This document shows positions 35,719 through 43,618 of a stretch of 64,000 nucleotides of DNA, piece after piece (position 1 is the first letter of the stretch; each line of letters opens with the position of its first letter). The notes below the pieces were generated by a model. The model saw only the letters and a list, made by a program, of their open reading frames with translations. It had not been told where the DNA came from and made no database searches. Position numbers and translations under genes: made by a program. This DNA is from an uncultured Clostridia bacterium (GTDB taxonomy: Bacteria; Bacillota; Clostridia; Oscillospirales; Acutalibacteraceae), in NCBI GenBank assembly GCA_947628665.1, contig CANRAU010000003.1:62001-126000 (forward strand). The letters run 5' to 3'.

Positions 35719-35809
35719 ACAGGGCGATACCGATAGACGGTTAGCCCCAAAAATAGCGAAAAAGAAATGGCCGCTAAAGTTTGGACGCTTGGGCGGCTAT
35801 TTCTTTTTT
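35719..35809 (+). ncRNA. Putative antisense small RNA (type I antitoxin)
   Basis: An expected transcript of about 90 bases from the consensus promoter to the terminator. Its 5' end (GGGCGATACCG...CGGTTAGCCC) can fold into a stem-loop. Its 3' part is complementary to the end of the 24-residue peptide ORF (35797-35871) and to that mRNA's 3' untranslated region. Such 3'-overlapping convergent RNAs are the layout of TxpA/RatA and BsrG/SR4 in Bacillus. The transcript itself is inferred from its signals. Confidence 0.65.
35764..35809. terminator. Bidirectional terminator shared by toxin mRNA and antisense RNA
   Basis: GAAATGGCCGC pairs with GCGGCTATTTC. TTTTTT follows on the plus strand, and CTTTTTCGCTATTTTT follows on the minus strand. 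The hairpin overlaps the last codon and stop of the peptide ORF. Confidence 0.8.
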
Positions 35810-35871
35810 ATTGTCCATATGTAACCTGTAGCGAAAATCAAAATCAGGATGATAAACGCGTATTGTTCCAT
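35797..35871 (-). CDS. Putative type I toxin, 24-residue hydrophobic peptide
   Basis: The peptide begins MEQYAF, continues as a run of Ile, Leu and Phe with one Gly, and ends YIWTIKKK: a single membrane segment with a basic C-terminus, the build of Fst, TxpA and BsrG-type toxins. AAAGGGGG lies seven bases before the ATG but is partly paired in a hairpin with upstream GCCCCT, as expected for a translationally restrained toxin. It has its own promoter at 35936-35964. An opposite-strand RNA overlaps its 3' end. I do not recognise the sequence as a named toxin; toxicity is not shown. Confidence 0.65.
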   Translation of the reverse strand: MEQYAFIILILIFATGYIWTIKKK

Positions 35872-35935
35872 AGACAAGCCCCCTTTCAGGGGCAAGACTT
35901 AACCGCCTACCGTTCAGGTGTCGCCCTGCATGGGT

Positions 35936-35964
35936 ATATTACTATGTTACGCAAAAATTGTCAA
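35936..35964 (-). promoter_or_regulatory. Promoter of the putative toxin mRNA
   Basis: Minus strand: TTGACA (35964-35959), 17 bases, TAATAT (35941-35936). The expected start near 35929 gives a leader of about 57 bases, beginning with GGGCGACACC-type sequence similar to the 5' end of the antisense RNA. Confidence 0.8.
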
Positions 35965-36031
35965 GATATGCAGATTTTTCTCAAAAAAATTGGTTCGCAC
36001 AGGATAGCTGTTTTAGGCTTTTACGAAATCT

Positions 36032-36817
36032 TTATTTTCCGAAAAGCACGCCGAACAGGGTGAACCACTCGCGGACGATAAACGTCGGCAGCGAAAACAT
36101 GCCCGAGCGCGCACGAACGGGATATACCGTCAAATCCGCTTTTTTGGCGAGAAGTCCCGTGCGAAATTGGTGAAAATCCGTGGTAATGACCGCGACAGCG
36201 CCGTCGAATCCCTGTTCATGCAGAATTTCTTTGGAAAAGTGCAGGTTTTCGGCGGTGGTTTCGGATCCGTCCTCCAAAAACAGACGGTCGGACGAAATAC
36301 CCATCTCCGTCAGCGCGTTGCACATGGCCTGCGCCTCGGAAAGATCCTCGTCGTCCCCCTTGCCGCCTGAAAGCACGGCGATCGCCTGCGGGTTTTCGGT
36401 CAAATACGTATAAGCCGTTTCGATACGCTTTTGCAGCATACGGCTGGGTTTGTCGCCGTTCACCTTACAGCCAAGCACCACGGCGGGCGTGTTTTCGGGA
36501 ATGTCCACAGACGAAACAAAGCATTCGCGGGAAACAAGCGCCGTCACGACCAGCGCGTAAACCGAAAATACGATCAAAATCACGCTGAACACGCGCAAAA
36601 TCACCCTGCCCGCCGCCGTTTTGCGGCAGCGTTCGCGTATCGTGCGCACACGTGCGGGAAACAAACCGCCTAAGAGCAGACAAAGCCCTGTGAGCATCCC
36701 GATCACGGAACCGCTGTTGAACACAAAGGATACGAACGGTGTAAACAAAATAAAAATCCCCGCGCCGAGTACGATGCAGGCGATCCTGCCTGCCCTTTGC
36801 CGCGTCGTATTTGGCAT
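36032..36817 (-). CDS. YdcF/SanA/ElyC family (DUF218) membrane protein
   Basis: A 261-residue protein. Two to three membrane segments (about 10-55 and 80-105) precede a DUF218 domain with AVVLGCKVNGDKPSRMLQKRIETA (about 132-155), VLSGGKGDDEDLSEAQAM, FLEDGSETTAENLHFSKEIL and TTDFHQFRTGLLAKK. Members are linked to cell envelope integrity and antibiotic tolerance, perhaps through undecaprenyl phosphate metabolism; the reaction is unknown. The ATG at 36817 has AAGGAGGA in front. Confidence 0.88.
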   Translation of the reverse strand: MPNTTRQRAGRIACIVLGAGIFILFTPFVSFVFNSGSVIGMLTGLCLLLGGLFPARVRTIRERCRKTAAGRVILRVFSVILIVFSVYALVVTALVSRECFVSSVDIPENTPAVVLGCKVNGDKPSRMLQKRIETAYTYLTENPQAIAVLSGGKGDDEDLSEAQAMCNALTEMGISSDRLFLEDGSETTAENLHFSKEILHEQGFDGAVAVITTDFHQFRTGLLAKKADLTVYPVRARSGMFSLPTFIVREWFTLFGVLFGK

Positions 36818-36851
36818 CCGTTGTTCCTCCTTTTTTGCTTTCGTGCCGATA

Positions 36852-38132
36852 TTACGGCAGCAGCTTTTCCACATCCTGAAGCCGCAGACGTTTAGAAACG
36901 ATATAGGTTTTGCGTTTTTGCCTGCCCTTATCCGTATGGTAGACGCCGCTAACCCTTCGTCCCGTCGAAAAAATTCCGTAAGACGCACTCACCACCGTGC
37001 CGTCGGGCAGCACCACGTTGCCGCAATAGCCCGTGTCGGCATTGGCGAGCAGAGCGGGGGCATTTTGAGTGGGCAGATACGTGTGGGCGAGCTTGATGCG
37101 ATATTGCCCTTCGCGTCCCTGCCGCAAATCGGCATACGTGCCGACCCACGCGACCCAGCCTTGGGAATACCAGCCCCGCATACGGTGGCCATAGCGTTTA
37201 TGGGGGTGCTGCTTATCGCGTTCAATGGAACGAAACGTAATGAACAGCCGCCCGTCGGGCAGATATTCCGCCTTATGCCGCTCGCCGTTGAGCGCGTCGG
37301 GCGCTTCGACGGGCTTCGACCACGTTTCGCCCTCATCGTTTGAGACGCTTATAAGAGAATTCATGCACTTGGAATTGCTGCGCGCAAGGAGGAGCAGTTC
37401 GTTTCCCTGCCCGCCCTCGGCGCGCACGCACTCGACTTCGCACATATTGGCGCGCAGTTCCGTCTCGCGCCACGCGGCAAAATACGGAACGGGCTTCGAC
37501 CAGCGCATTTGCCCCGCGTCGTCAAAGGTCAATATGGTTTTGTAGTTGACAAACGCGCGGTCGTGGAACAGCCCCATCCACCGATCCACAAATTTGCCGT
37601 CCTGTTTAAGGCGCGTTAAAGAGCTCATCGGCACAATGGGCAGGCAGGAAAATTCGGGGTCGTCGTTGCCGTAAAACAGCGTGAATTCGCTCCATGTTCT
37701 GCCCTCATCCTCCGAAATCGAACAGTTAAAGCCGCCCGTGGTCGGCTCGTTCGGCCATTTGGGGTTGCCGCAAATCAAAATCAGCTTATCACTCCAGGGT
37801 CGTTCGGAGAATTCCAGGCGGTACACCGTCGGCGTTTCACGGGAATTTTCCCAGGAAGCGGGCGGATTTTCGATCGTATCGGGATAGCTTTTGCCGCCGT
37901 CGCGGCTGATGCGCGACAGCACCTTTCCCTTGCCGTGTCCCTCGGGGTACAGGGTCAAAATGCTCCCGTCTTTCAAAAGCACCGAATCGGGATGCCCCAG
38001 ATACCCCGTGCCCGCATCCACCACGGCATTTTCAAACAGATAGGCAAGCGACGCGTCCACACCCTGCGGCGGCGCGCTCAAATCGACCTGCGGCAAGGTG
38101 TAGTTTTGCGGATACGTCTTACGAAAGCCCAT
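36852..38132 (-). CDS. Sialidase-family (BNR/Asp-box) protein
   Basis: A 426-residue six-bladed propeller candidate. Asp boxes are visible at SRDGGKSYP (about 76), SEDEGRTW (about 140) and SNDEGETW (about 263). LGHPDSVLLKDGSIL (about 45-59) resembles the conserved entry strand of exo-sialidase-like enzymes. There is no signal peptide, so it is probably cytoplasmic. The family includes GH33 sialidases but also other glycosidases, and I cannot point to the full Arg triad, so substrate and activity are open. It follows a GH35 gene with a 14-base overlap, which suggests joint breakdown of an imported host glycan. Confidence 0.75.
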   Translation of the reverse strand: MGFRKTYPQNYTLPQVDLSAPPQGVDASLAYLFENAVVDAGTGYLGHPDSVLLKDGSILTLYPEGHGKGKVLSRISRDGGKSYPDTIENPPASWENSRETPTVYRLEFSERPWSDKLILICGNPKWPNEPTTGGFNCSISEDEGRTWSEFTLFYGNDDPEFSCLPIVPMSSLTRLKQDGKFVDRWMGLFHDRAFVNYKTILTFDDAGQMRWSKPVPYFAAWRETELRANMCEVECVRAEGGQGNELLLLARSNSKCMNSLISVSNDEGETWSKPVEAPDALNGERHKAEYLPDGRLFITFRSIERDKQHPHKRYGHRMRGWYSQGWVAWVGTYADLRQGREGQYRIKLAHTYLPTQNAPALLANADTGYCGNVVLPDGTVVSASYGIFSTGRRVSGVYHTDKGRQKRKTYIVSKRLRLQDVEKLLP

Positions 38133-39894
38133 ACCATGTTCCTCCGAGCTGCGGCGTGTCGGTCAGTTCGATCGAATCGCACGCGGCATGCTCCAATTCA
38201 AAAACCACGATCTCGTTTTCTTCGCGCAAAACGCTTTTCGGCACATAGAGCGTGACCTGCGGTCCTTCGGCGCGGTAGCGCCCGAGGTTGAAGCCGTTGA
38301 TGAACACGCACCCCTTTGTAAAGCCCGTGGTATCCACAAAGCAGTCCGCATACAAAGAGGCTTTGAAGTGTCCCTTTAAGAAGCGCGGATACTCGGCGTC
38401 CGCCGCAGACGAATACCGGAGCGCGCTAAGGTCGTTAAGCGGCAACGTGTACACGTCGAAATCAAATAAAATCTGCTCGCCGAGCAGCACGCGCGAAATG
38501 CCCTTGCGGTCAAAAAGGTGCCGTCCGTAGGTAACGTGTCCCAAAGCTTCAACAAAAATTTCGATTTTCTTTTCGCCGCTGAACGCCTCCAATTCCACCG
38601 AGAAACCGTCCGCCCCATTTTGCTCGGGGGTCGAAACGCGCGAATAGGTGGTTCGGAGCTTGCCGTCCACATACAAATACGCATTGTCGTGAACGCCGTC
38701 GACACGAAGCTGTGCCGCTTCGTATGTACCCCGCAGAACCGTGGAATACAGAATATAGCCCGCATTCTGCCCGTAGACCTCCATGCTCTCGGGCGCGGCG
38801 CTGTGATGCTTCCCTGCAATATTGGGAAGATTTTCAAACAAGCCCGCCGCTTCGTCCAGCCGCACCGAACCGATATGCTGCAGTTGCGGGCGCGGGGGCA
38901 ATTCGCCCAAAGGTATGCCCTGTTTTTCGCAAAGCAAACGGCGGATCTCATGGTACAGGGGCGTGTAGTCGCCCCATTCGGTCAGCGGCGCGCCGTAATC
39001 GTAGCTCGTCACGGTCGGTTCATACTGCTTGTTGCAGTTCGCGCCTGCCGTAAAGCCGAAATTTGTGCCGCCGTGGAACATATACAGATTGAAGCTCGCG
39101 CCCATATCCAAAAAGTCGCGCAGCTCATCGGTGACCTCTTCGTGCGCGCGGGTGTGGTGCGGGCCGCCCCAACGGTCGAACCAGCCGCACCAGAATTCCC
39201 CGCACATATACGGCATATCCGTCTGGTAGTCGTCAAGCATTTTCAGCCGCGTTTTGGCACGGCTGCCAAAGTTGACCATCTTGAGTACATCGGGAATCCC
39301 GCCGCCCGCCAGCATATGCGCCTGTTCACCGTCCGACGTGAAGAGCAGCGCGTTCCCAAGTCCCGTTTCAAGGAGCAGTTCGCGCACCGCTTCCATATAG
39401 CTTTGGTCGTTGCCGTAGCTGCCGTATTCATTTTCGATCTGCACGGCGATGATGTTGCCGCCCTCCGCCTGAAAAAGCCCGTGAAGCTGTTCGCCGAGCG
39501 CCTGAAAATAGCGGCGCACGTACCGGAGATACGGCTCGTAATTGCAGCGCAACCGCATATTTTGATCCCGCAAAAGCCATGCGGGCAAGCCCCCGAGATC
39601 CCACTCGGTGCATATGTACGGGCCGGGCCGCACAATGGCGTACAGCCCCAGCTTCCCCGCAAGGCGCAGGTATTCGGCGACGTCCAGCATACCGCTGAAA
39701 TCAAATTCCCCGGGCTTCGGCTCGTGCAGATTCCAGCAGACGTAGGTTTCCACCGTATTGAAGCCCGCCGCTTTGAGCTTTAAGAGGCGATCCTCCCAAT
39801 ATTCGCGCGGCACGCGGAAATAGTGCATTGCGCCCGAGTAAATGGCAAACGGTTTTCCGTCTATTGCAAATTGTCCGTTTTGAATGGTCAGCAT
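38119..39894 (-). CDS. Beta-galactosidase, glycoside hydrolase family 35
   Basis: A 591-residue GH35 enzyme. The barrel starts GKPFAIYSGAMHYFRVPREYWEDRLLKLKAAGFNTV in the first 55 residues. The acid/base Glu is in IAVQIENEYGSYG (about 155) and the nucleophile in MCGEFWCGWFDRWGG (about 232). HGGTNFGFTAGAN follows. The C-terminal part is made of galactose-binding-like beta domains ending in GFNLGRYRAEGPQ. No signal peptide is seen, so substrates such as galacto-oligosaccharides must be imported. The start at 39894 matches the family; AAGGAGA lies 11 bases upstream, a little far. Confidence 0.94.
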   Translation of the reverse strand: MLTIQNGQFAIDGKPFAIYSGAMHYFRVPREYWEDRLLKLKAAGFNTVETYVCWNLHEPKPGEFDFSGMLDVAEYLRLAGKLGLYAIVRPGPYICTEWDLGGLPAWLLRDQNMRLRCNYEPYLRYVRRYFQALGEQLHGLFQAEGGNIIAVQIENEYGSYGNDQSYMEAVRELLLETGLGNALLFTSDGEQAHMLAGGGIPDVLKMVNFGSRAKTRLKMLDDYQTDMPYMCGEFWCGWFDRWGGPHHTRAHEEVTDELRDFLDMGASFNLYMFHGGTNFGFTAGANCNKQYEPTVTSYDYGAPLTEWGDYTPLYHEIRRLLCEKQGIPLGELPPRPQLQHIGSVRLDEAAGLFENLPNIAGKHHSAAPESMEVYGQNAGYILYSTVLRGTYEAAQLRVDGVHDNAYLYVDGKLRTTYSRVSTPEQNGADGFSVELEAFSGEKKIEIFVEALGHVTYGRHLFDRKGISRVLLGEQILFDFDVYTLPLNDLSALRYSSAADAEYPRFLKGHFKASLYADCFVDTTGFTKGCVFINGFNLGRYRAEGPQVTLYVPKSVLREENEIVVFELEHAACDSIELTDTPQLGGTWYGLS

Positions 39895-39934
39895 ACGGTG
39901 TTGTTCTCCTTGGTCTTTTCTTGGGTTTTGGTAT

Positions 39935-40774
39935 TTATTGCTTTGCGGCGGCCGCGCCGAGGTATTCCTCCAGGCACTGTCCGCTTTGGAAGATCTCTTT
40001 CGCGGCCTTTTCGCCCACATAGCGCCAGTGCCACGGCTCGTACATCACGCCCGTAATGTCGGTTTTGTTTTCGGGATAGCGCAAAATGAAGCCGTATGCA
40101 TACGCGTGTTCGGTCAGCCACTTAAATTCCTTTGTCTCTACAAAGTCTGCGCTCGCGCTGACCACGTCCATGGCAAAGCCCATGTTGTGTTCCGAACAGC
40201 CGGGCGGCAGGATGCGCGTCTGCGTTTTGGCTTTCGCGTCCGCTTCGGAAAGCCCCTGCTCGACAAAGGACGCCACGCGGCGGTTAAAGTTCTCCTGCTG
40301 GCGCGCGTAAGAACGGTAGCCCGAATAGGGCGTAAGGATGCAGCCGTCCGCCTTGGCCGCCGCATACATAGCCGCGTAATGCGGCGCAACGCGTCTGTCC
40401 AGCTGTACGCTGCTGCCCTCCACCGCCGGCGCGAGCGTCGGTTCGTAGCCCTCGGGCAGACGGTACTGCAAATTGACAAGTGTCGTCTCCCAGCCGTCGC
40501 CCGTGGGGGAGACGATGATCGGGTCGTTGTTTGCGCTTTTCGGCAAAGCCGACGTCGCAGGTTCGGCTGCGGGAACTGCCTCGGTCAGCGGTTCTGTTTG
40601 GGGTTCGGTCGTCGCGGCCGGCGCGGTGTCGGAAGCATCGGCTTCGGGTGCGGCGGCGTGGACGCGTTTTTCACTAATCAAAAAGCCCGCGCTTAAAGCC
40701 CCTAAAATCACGACCAGCAGCAAAAGCAGCGCGAGCTTTGCCCGCAGTTGTCTTCGGTTCATCGTCTTTGCCAT
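39935..40774 (-). CDS. D-alanyl-D-alanine carboxypeptidase (VanY/M15 family)
   Basis: A 279-residue exported zinc peptidase. Residues about 13-37 form a membrane anchor. An Ala/Thr/Glu/Pro-rich linker follows (about 42-75). The M15 domain has ITPYSGYRS-like YSGYRSYARQQENF (about 155-168), GCSEHNMGFAMDV (HxxxxxxD, about 199-211) and EPWHWRYVG at the end (about 256-264), so the zinc ligands His, Asp and His are present. It trims the last D-Ala from peptidoglycan stems. Alone, away from van genes, it is likely a cell-wall maturation enzyme rather than a resistance gene. Confidence 0.93.
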   Translation of the reverse strand: MAKTMNRRQLRAKLALLLLLVVILGALSAGFLISEKRVHAAAPEADASDTAPAATTEPQTEPLTEAVPAAEPATSALPKSANNDPIIVSPTGDGWETTLVNLQYRLPEGYEPTLAPAVEGSSVQLDRRVAPHYAAMYAAAKADGCILTPYSGYRSYARQQENFNRRVASFVEQGLSEADAKAKTQTRILPPGCSEHNMGFAMDVVSASADFVETKEFKWLTEHAYAYGFILRYPENKTDITGVMYEPWHWRYVGEKAAKEIFQSGQCLEEYLGAAAAKQ

Positions 40775-40897
40775 GAAAAACGTCCTTTCCAATCGGTTGG
40801 TTTCGCCGCACAGGCGGAAAATAAGCGCGTGTCTCCCCTTATTCTGCCCGAAAAAGCCGCATACGTTTTAAAAAAAATCGGTCTATTTCGTCGTTCC

Positions 40898-40932
40898 GAA
40901 AAAAACGCCCTATATTCGCATATAGGGCGTTT
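40898..40932 (-). terminator. Terminator after the lipoprotein gene
   Basis: Minus strand: AAACGCCCTATAT pairs with ATATAGGGCGTTT around a short loop and runs into TTTTT. Confidence 0.85.
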
Positions 40933-41031
40933 CAGCTTGTCGAAAAAAGGAGAAAAACGACACGGCGCACGTTTTTTGAGCCAGCGCCTTACCAATCGAA
41001 GTCCCCGTAAAAGCCGCTTTGGGAAATCGGC

Positions 41032-42129
41032 TTATGAAGCCTGCTCGGTCGTCTGCTCGGATTCCCAGCCGAACTGATAGAACATATTGCTGCCGCAGTT
41101 GAACTGCGCGGTCTGCTTGCCGAGGCTTTCCAAAGAGCCTTCGCCCGTAACGCTCGCGGTCACAGTCAGGTTCTTGTCGTAAGACAGCGATACAAGCTCG
41201 TCGGTCACCGCATTGAACACGGCGGTAATGACACAGCCATTGGGAACGAAGGAATACGAATCGACGGTAAAGGAGTTTTCCGAACGGTTGAGCTTCGAGA
41301 GTACATCGGCGGGATCGCGGAAGGAAATGGCGCGGCGCACCGAAGCGTCGTCGTCCTTCAAATGAATTTCGATGGTTCTGGTCAGCTCGACGGGAACGGC
41401 CTCTCCTGCGGAATTGGTTTCATTGGTGGGGGTAACGGAGGTATAGATCGCGTCGATGTCCGCAGGCGTCAACTTTGAAACCGCGTCGCTGCCCTTGAGG
41501 TACAGCACGTCGTTGAGGCTTTCGCCCTTTTTCGTGGTAACGCCGTTGGGAAGCTGCTCGGAAACCCCGTTCACGACAAAGTCCTTATAGAGCCGCGCCG
41601 CTTTTGCGAGCTTGCTGTCCTTATCGGCGACATTGCCGTTCGCGTCGGTAAACTGAATGGTGTCGTTATCCACCCAAAAGTTCTCCGAGTACACGGTCGC
41701 GGGCTTCTGCGTTTTGATGGCGTTGACAATGTCGGTATAGTAAGCCAGGACCTCTTCGGGGTTCGCCTGAAACGCGGCCTTTTCTTCATCGGACAAAAGC
41801 CCCATGACGGCGTCAAAATATTCCGTCCCCGCGTAGCGCACCTTGATGTCGTTGTAGTTGAGGTCGATGGTGGTCTCGTCGGTCTTTTCCGCATAATCGG
41901 TAAACAGCGCGGCCAAAAGCTCATCGTTAAGTACGTCGCTCAATTCCCCGTATGTAAACGAGAACTTCGCGTCGTGGAGATCGGTTTTCAACGACACGGC
42001 GACAGGGTCTGGCGCGTCACTGCTCTGGCTCAGGGAACCGTCCGCATTGATTTGGCAGGAAGACAGCGCGCAAAGCGCCAAAGCCGCCGTGAGGAGCAGG
42101 CAAATTCCTTTGAAAAACTTATTTCGCAT
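41032..42129 (-). CDS. Hypothetical lipoprotein
   Basis: A 365-residue protein with a type II signal peptide: a basic start, a hydrophobic core (ICLLLTAALALCAL) and the lipobox LSSC, with Cys at about 25 as the lipidated residue. The mature part is acidic and mixed alpha/beta with no family motif I know. It includes a segment around YSENFWVDNDTIQFTDANG and a C-terminal YDKNLTVTASVTGEG strand region that could belong to an immunoglobulin-like or cystatin-like fold. It lies 14 bases after the M28-like gene on the same strand and ends at a terminator, so the two likely form one unit at the cell surface. Confidence 0.7.
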   Translation of the reverse strand: MRNKFFKGICLLLTAALALCALSSCQINADGSLSQSSDAPDPVAVSLKTDLHDAKFSFTYGELSDVLNDELLAALFTDYAEKTDETTIDLNYNDIKVRYAGTEYFDAVMGLLSDEEKAAFQANPEEVLAYYTDIVNAIKTQKPATVYSENFWVDNDTIQFTDANGNVADKDSKLAKAARLYKDFVVNGVSEQLPNGVTTKKGESLNDVLYLKGSDAVSKLTPADIDAIYTSVTPTNETNSAGEAVPVELTRTIEIHLKDDDASVRRAISFRDPADVLSKLNRSENSFTVDSYSFVPNGCVITAVFNAVTDELVSLSYDKNLTVTASVTGEGSLESLGKQTAQFNCGSNMFYQFGWESEQTTEQAS

Positions 42130-42143
42130 AGTGTTTACCCCTT

Positions 42144-43412
42144 TCAGCTTTTTGGATATGCATCTTTTAAGCCCTCGGCGTCAAATAAGAACGCCGTTTC
42201 CAACAAAATATCGATTCCCGCTTCGACGGCCTTGGGGTTCAGCTTATCGACGCCGTCTGCGGAAGTGTGCGCGACCCGCGCGCCCTCTGCACCGTTTGCC
42301 GTAAGCGCCGCCGCATGCATTCCGCAGCGCTTCAGGTCTGCCGCCGCCGTCGCGTCGAGCAAGGCATTTTCCTCGCCCAAAGCAAAGCCCGCGATCTCCC
42401 CCGCGCGCCGCAGCAGCGACGCCGCCTGCGCGTCCGCGCAAACCGTGCCGAGCAAATCCTTTTGCCGCACGCAAAGCCCGTCGGCGTCAAAGAGCGTATC
42501 GATGACAATGACGGCGGTTTCGGGAAGAGACGCGTCCGCGTATTTTTCGGCAAAAGCCTTTGCGCCGCCGTCCGCCGCCTGCGAACAGCCCAAGGAGACC
42601 GCCGCGACCTCCGTATTTTCAAAGCGAATATCGTTTGCCGCCATATACCGAAGAACCGCCATGGAGGAGAAGACGCCCGTCAAATTGCGGTTCGCGCCGA
42701 GTACCGCCGATTTTCGGTCGATGAGGAACACGGCAAGCAAAACAAACACGGCCGATAGACATGCGAGAATCAAGATCCCCGTGCGAAGCGCCTGCGGCAT
42801 CGGGAAAAACGAAACGATCTCCAAAATCAGCAGAACCCCCGCAGCCGCAAAGGCCACGCCGGTAACCGCCGCCGAGAGTTTTTTGCCGCCGATGCGCAAA
42901 TACGTCCAGGCGTAGGGCGAATCGGCGCTGCCGACAAAGACGATCCTGCGCTTTGCTTCACCTGCGGCACGGCGCGTACACACGACATTCACAGAATGCC
43001 GTTTCGGAAAAAGCGCGCCCAAAAAGGTTCCGCGCAGCAGCCCCACAGCCACTGCCGTCCCCACGCCGCATACCGTAAGCGCCAACGCGGCAACGGTGCA
43101 CACCGTACCAATCGCCGACAGCGCGGGAATACAGGAGAGGATCAAAAGCACGGCGGCCAAAAGCAACAGAACCGCGTCCACCGTGATCCAGCCGACCAAG
43201 GCGCTCGGATGCGTTTCAAAATCCTCTGCCTCTACCGTGTCGGCGACCTTGCGCATACTCTCGGACACAAAGGTCTGCATTTTGCGTTCGCTCTCTTCGC
43301 CCGCGATGCGCGGCCCGATCTCGCTGCTGACCTTTTTGATCTCCCGAAGGGTATAGTTGGTCATTTCCCTGCGGCGAGAGGGGTAATTGGCGATACTGTC
43401 TCGCGCCGTCAT
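42144..43412 (-). CDS. M28-like membrane protein, probable pseudoenzyme
   Basis: A 422-residue protein. An N-terminal part with GPRIAGEESERK resembles the lead-in of clostridial M28 aminopeptidases. Two membrane segments lie at about 73-125, and two more follow at about 175-225. The positions that normally hold zinc ligands are altered: GSADSPY (about 157) where HxD is expected, GANRNLTGV (about 233) for GANDNxxG, and GCSQAADGG (about 273) for GxEEAGxxG. A late His (AHTSADG, about 376) is kept. Peptidase activity is therefore unlikely. GGAGTG precedes the ATG at 43412. The family comparison is from memory. Confidence 0.65.
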   Translation of the reverse strand: MTARDSIANYPSRRREMTNYTLREIKKVSSEIGPRIAGEESERKMQTFVSESMRKVADTVEAEDFETHPSALVGWITVDAVLLLLAAVLLILSCIPALSAIGTVCTVAALALTVCGVGTAVAVGLLRGTFLGALFPKRHSVNVVCTRRAAGEAKRRIVFVGSADSPYAWTYLRIGGKKLSAAVTGVAFAAAGVLLILEIVSFFPMPQALRTGILILACLSAVFVLLAVFLIDRKSAVLGANRNLTGVFSSMAVLRYMAANDIRFENTEVAAVSLGCSQAADGGAKAFAEKYADASLPETAVIVIDTLFDADGLCVRQKDLLGTVCADAQAASLLRRAGEIAGFALGEENALLDATAAADLKRCGMHAAALTANGAEGARVAHTSADGVDKLNPKAVEAGIDILLETAFLFDAEGLKDAYPKS

Positions 43413-43450
43413 AGAATCACTCCGTAAAATTTCCTTTTGCATACTTTTCT

Positions 43451-43479
43451 ATTTTAACATACTCTGTTTAAAAAGTCGA
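43451..43479 (-). promoter_or_regulatory. Promoter of the M28-like gene and lipoprotein
   Basis: Minus strand: TCGACT (43479-43474), 17 bases, TAAAAT (43456-43451). The -35 is a poor match. Confidence 0.45.
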
Positions 43480-43618
43480 TAGAAAATCCGCACATTTTAA
43501 AAATCCCTTGCGTTTCCCCGCGCCGACGGCGAAAACCAAAACAGGATCGATAGAAAAAATGCGGCGATCTGCACTTTTGACCGCCGCATATCGGGGGAAA
43601 GCCCCAATCTTGTGTACC

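Noticed and set aside
39935-40774. VanY-like gene as part of a vancomycin resistance locus.
   Set aside because: No vanH, vanA/B, vanX or VanRS genes nearby; single M15 carboxypeptidases are common in cell-wall maturation.
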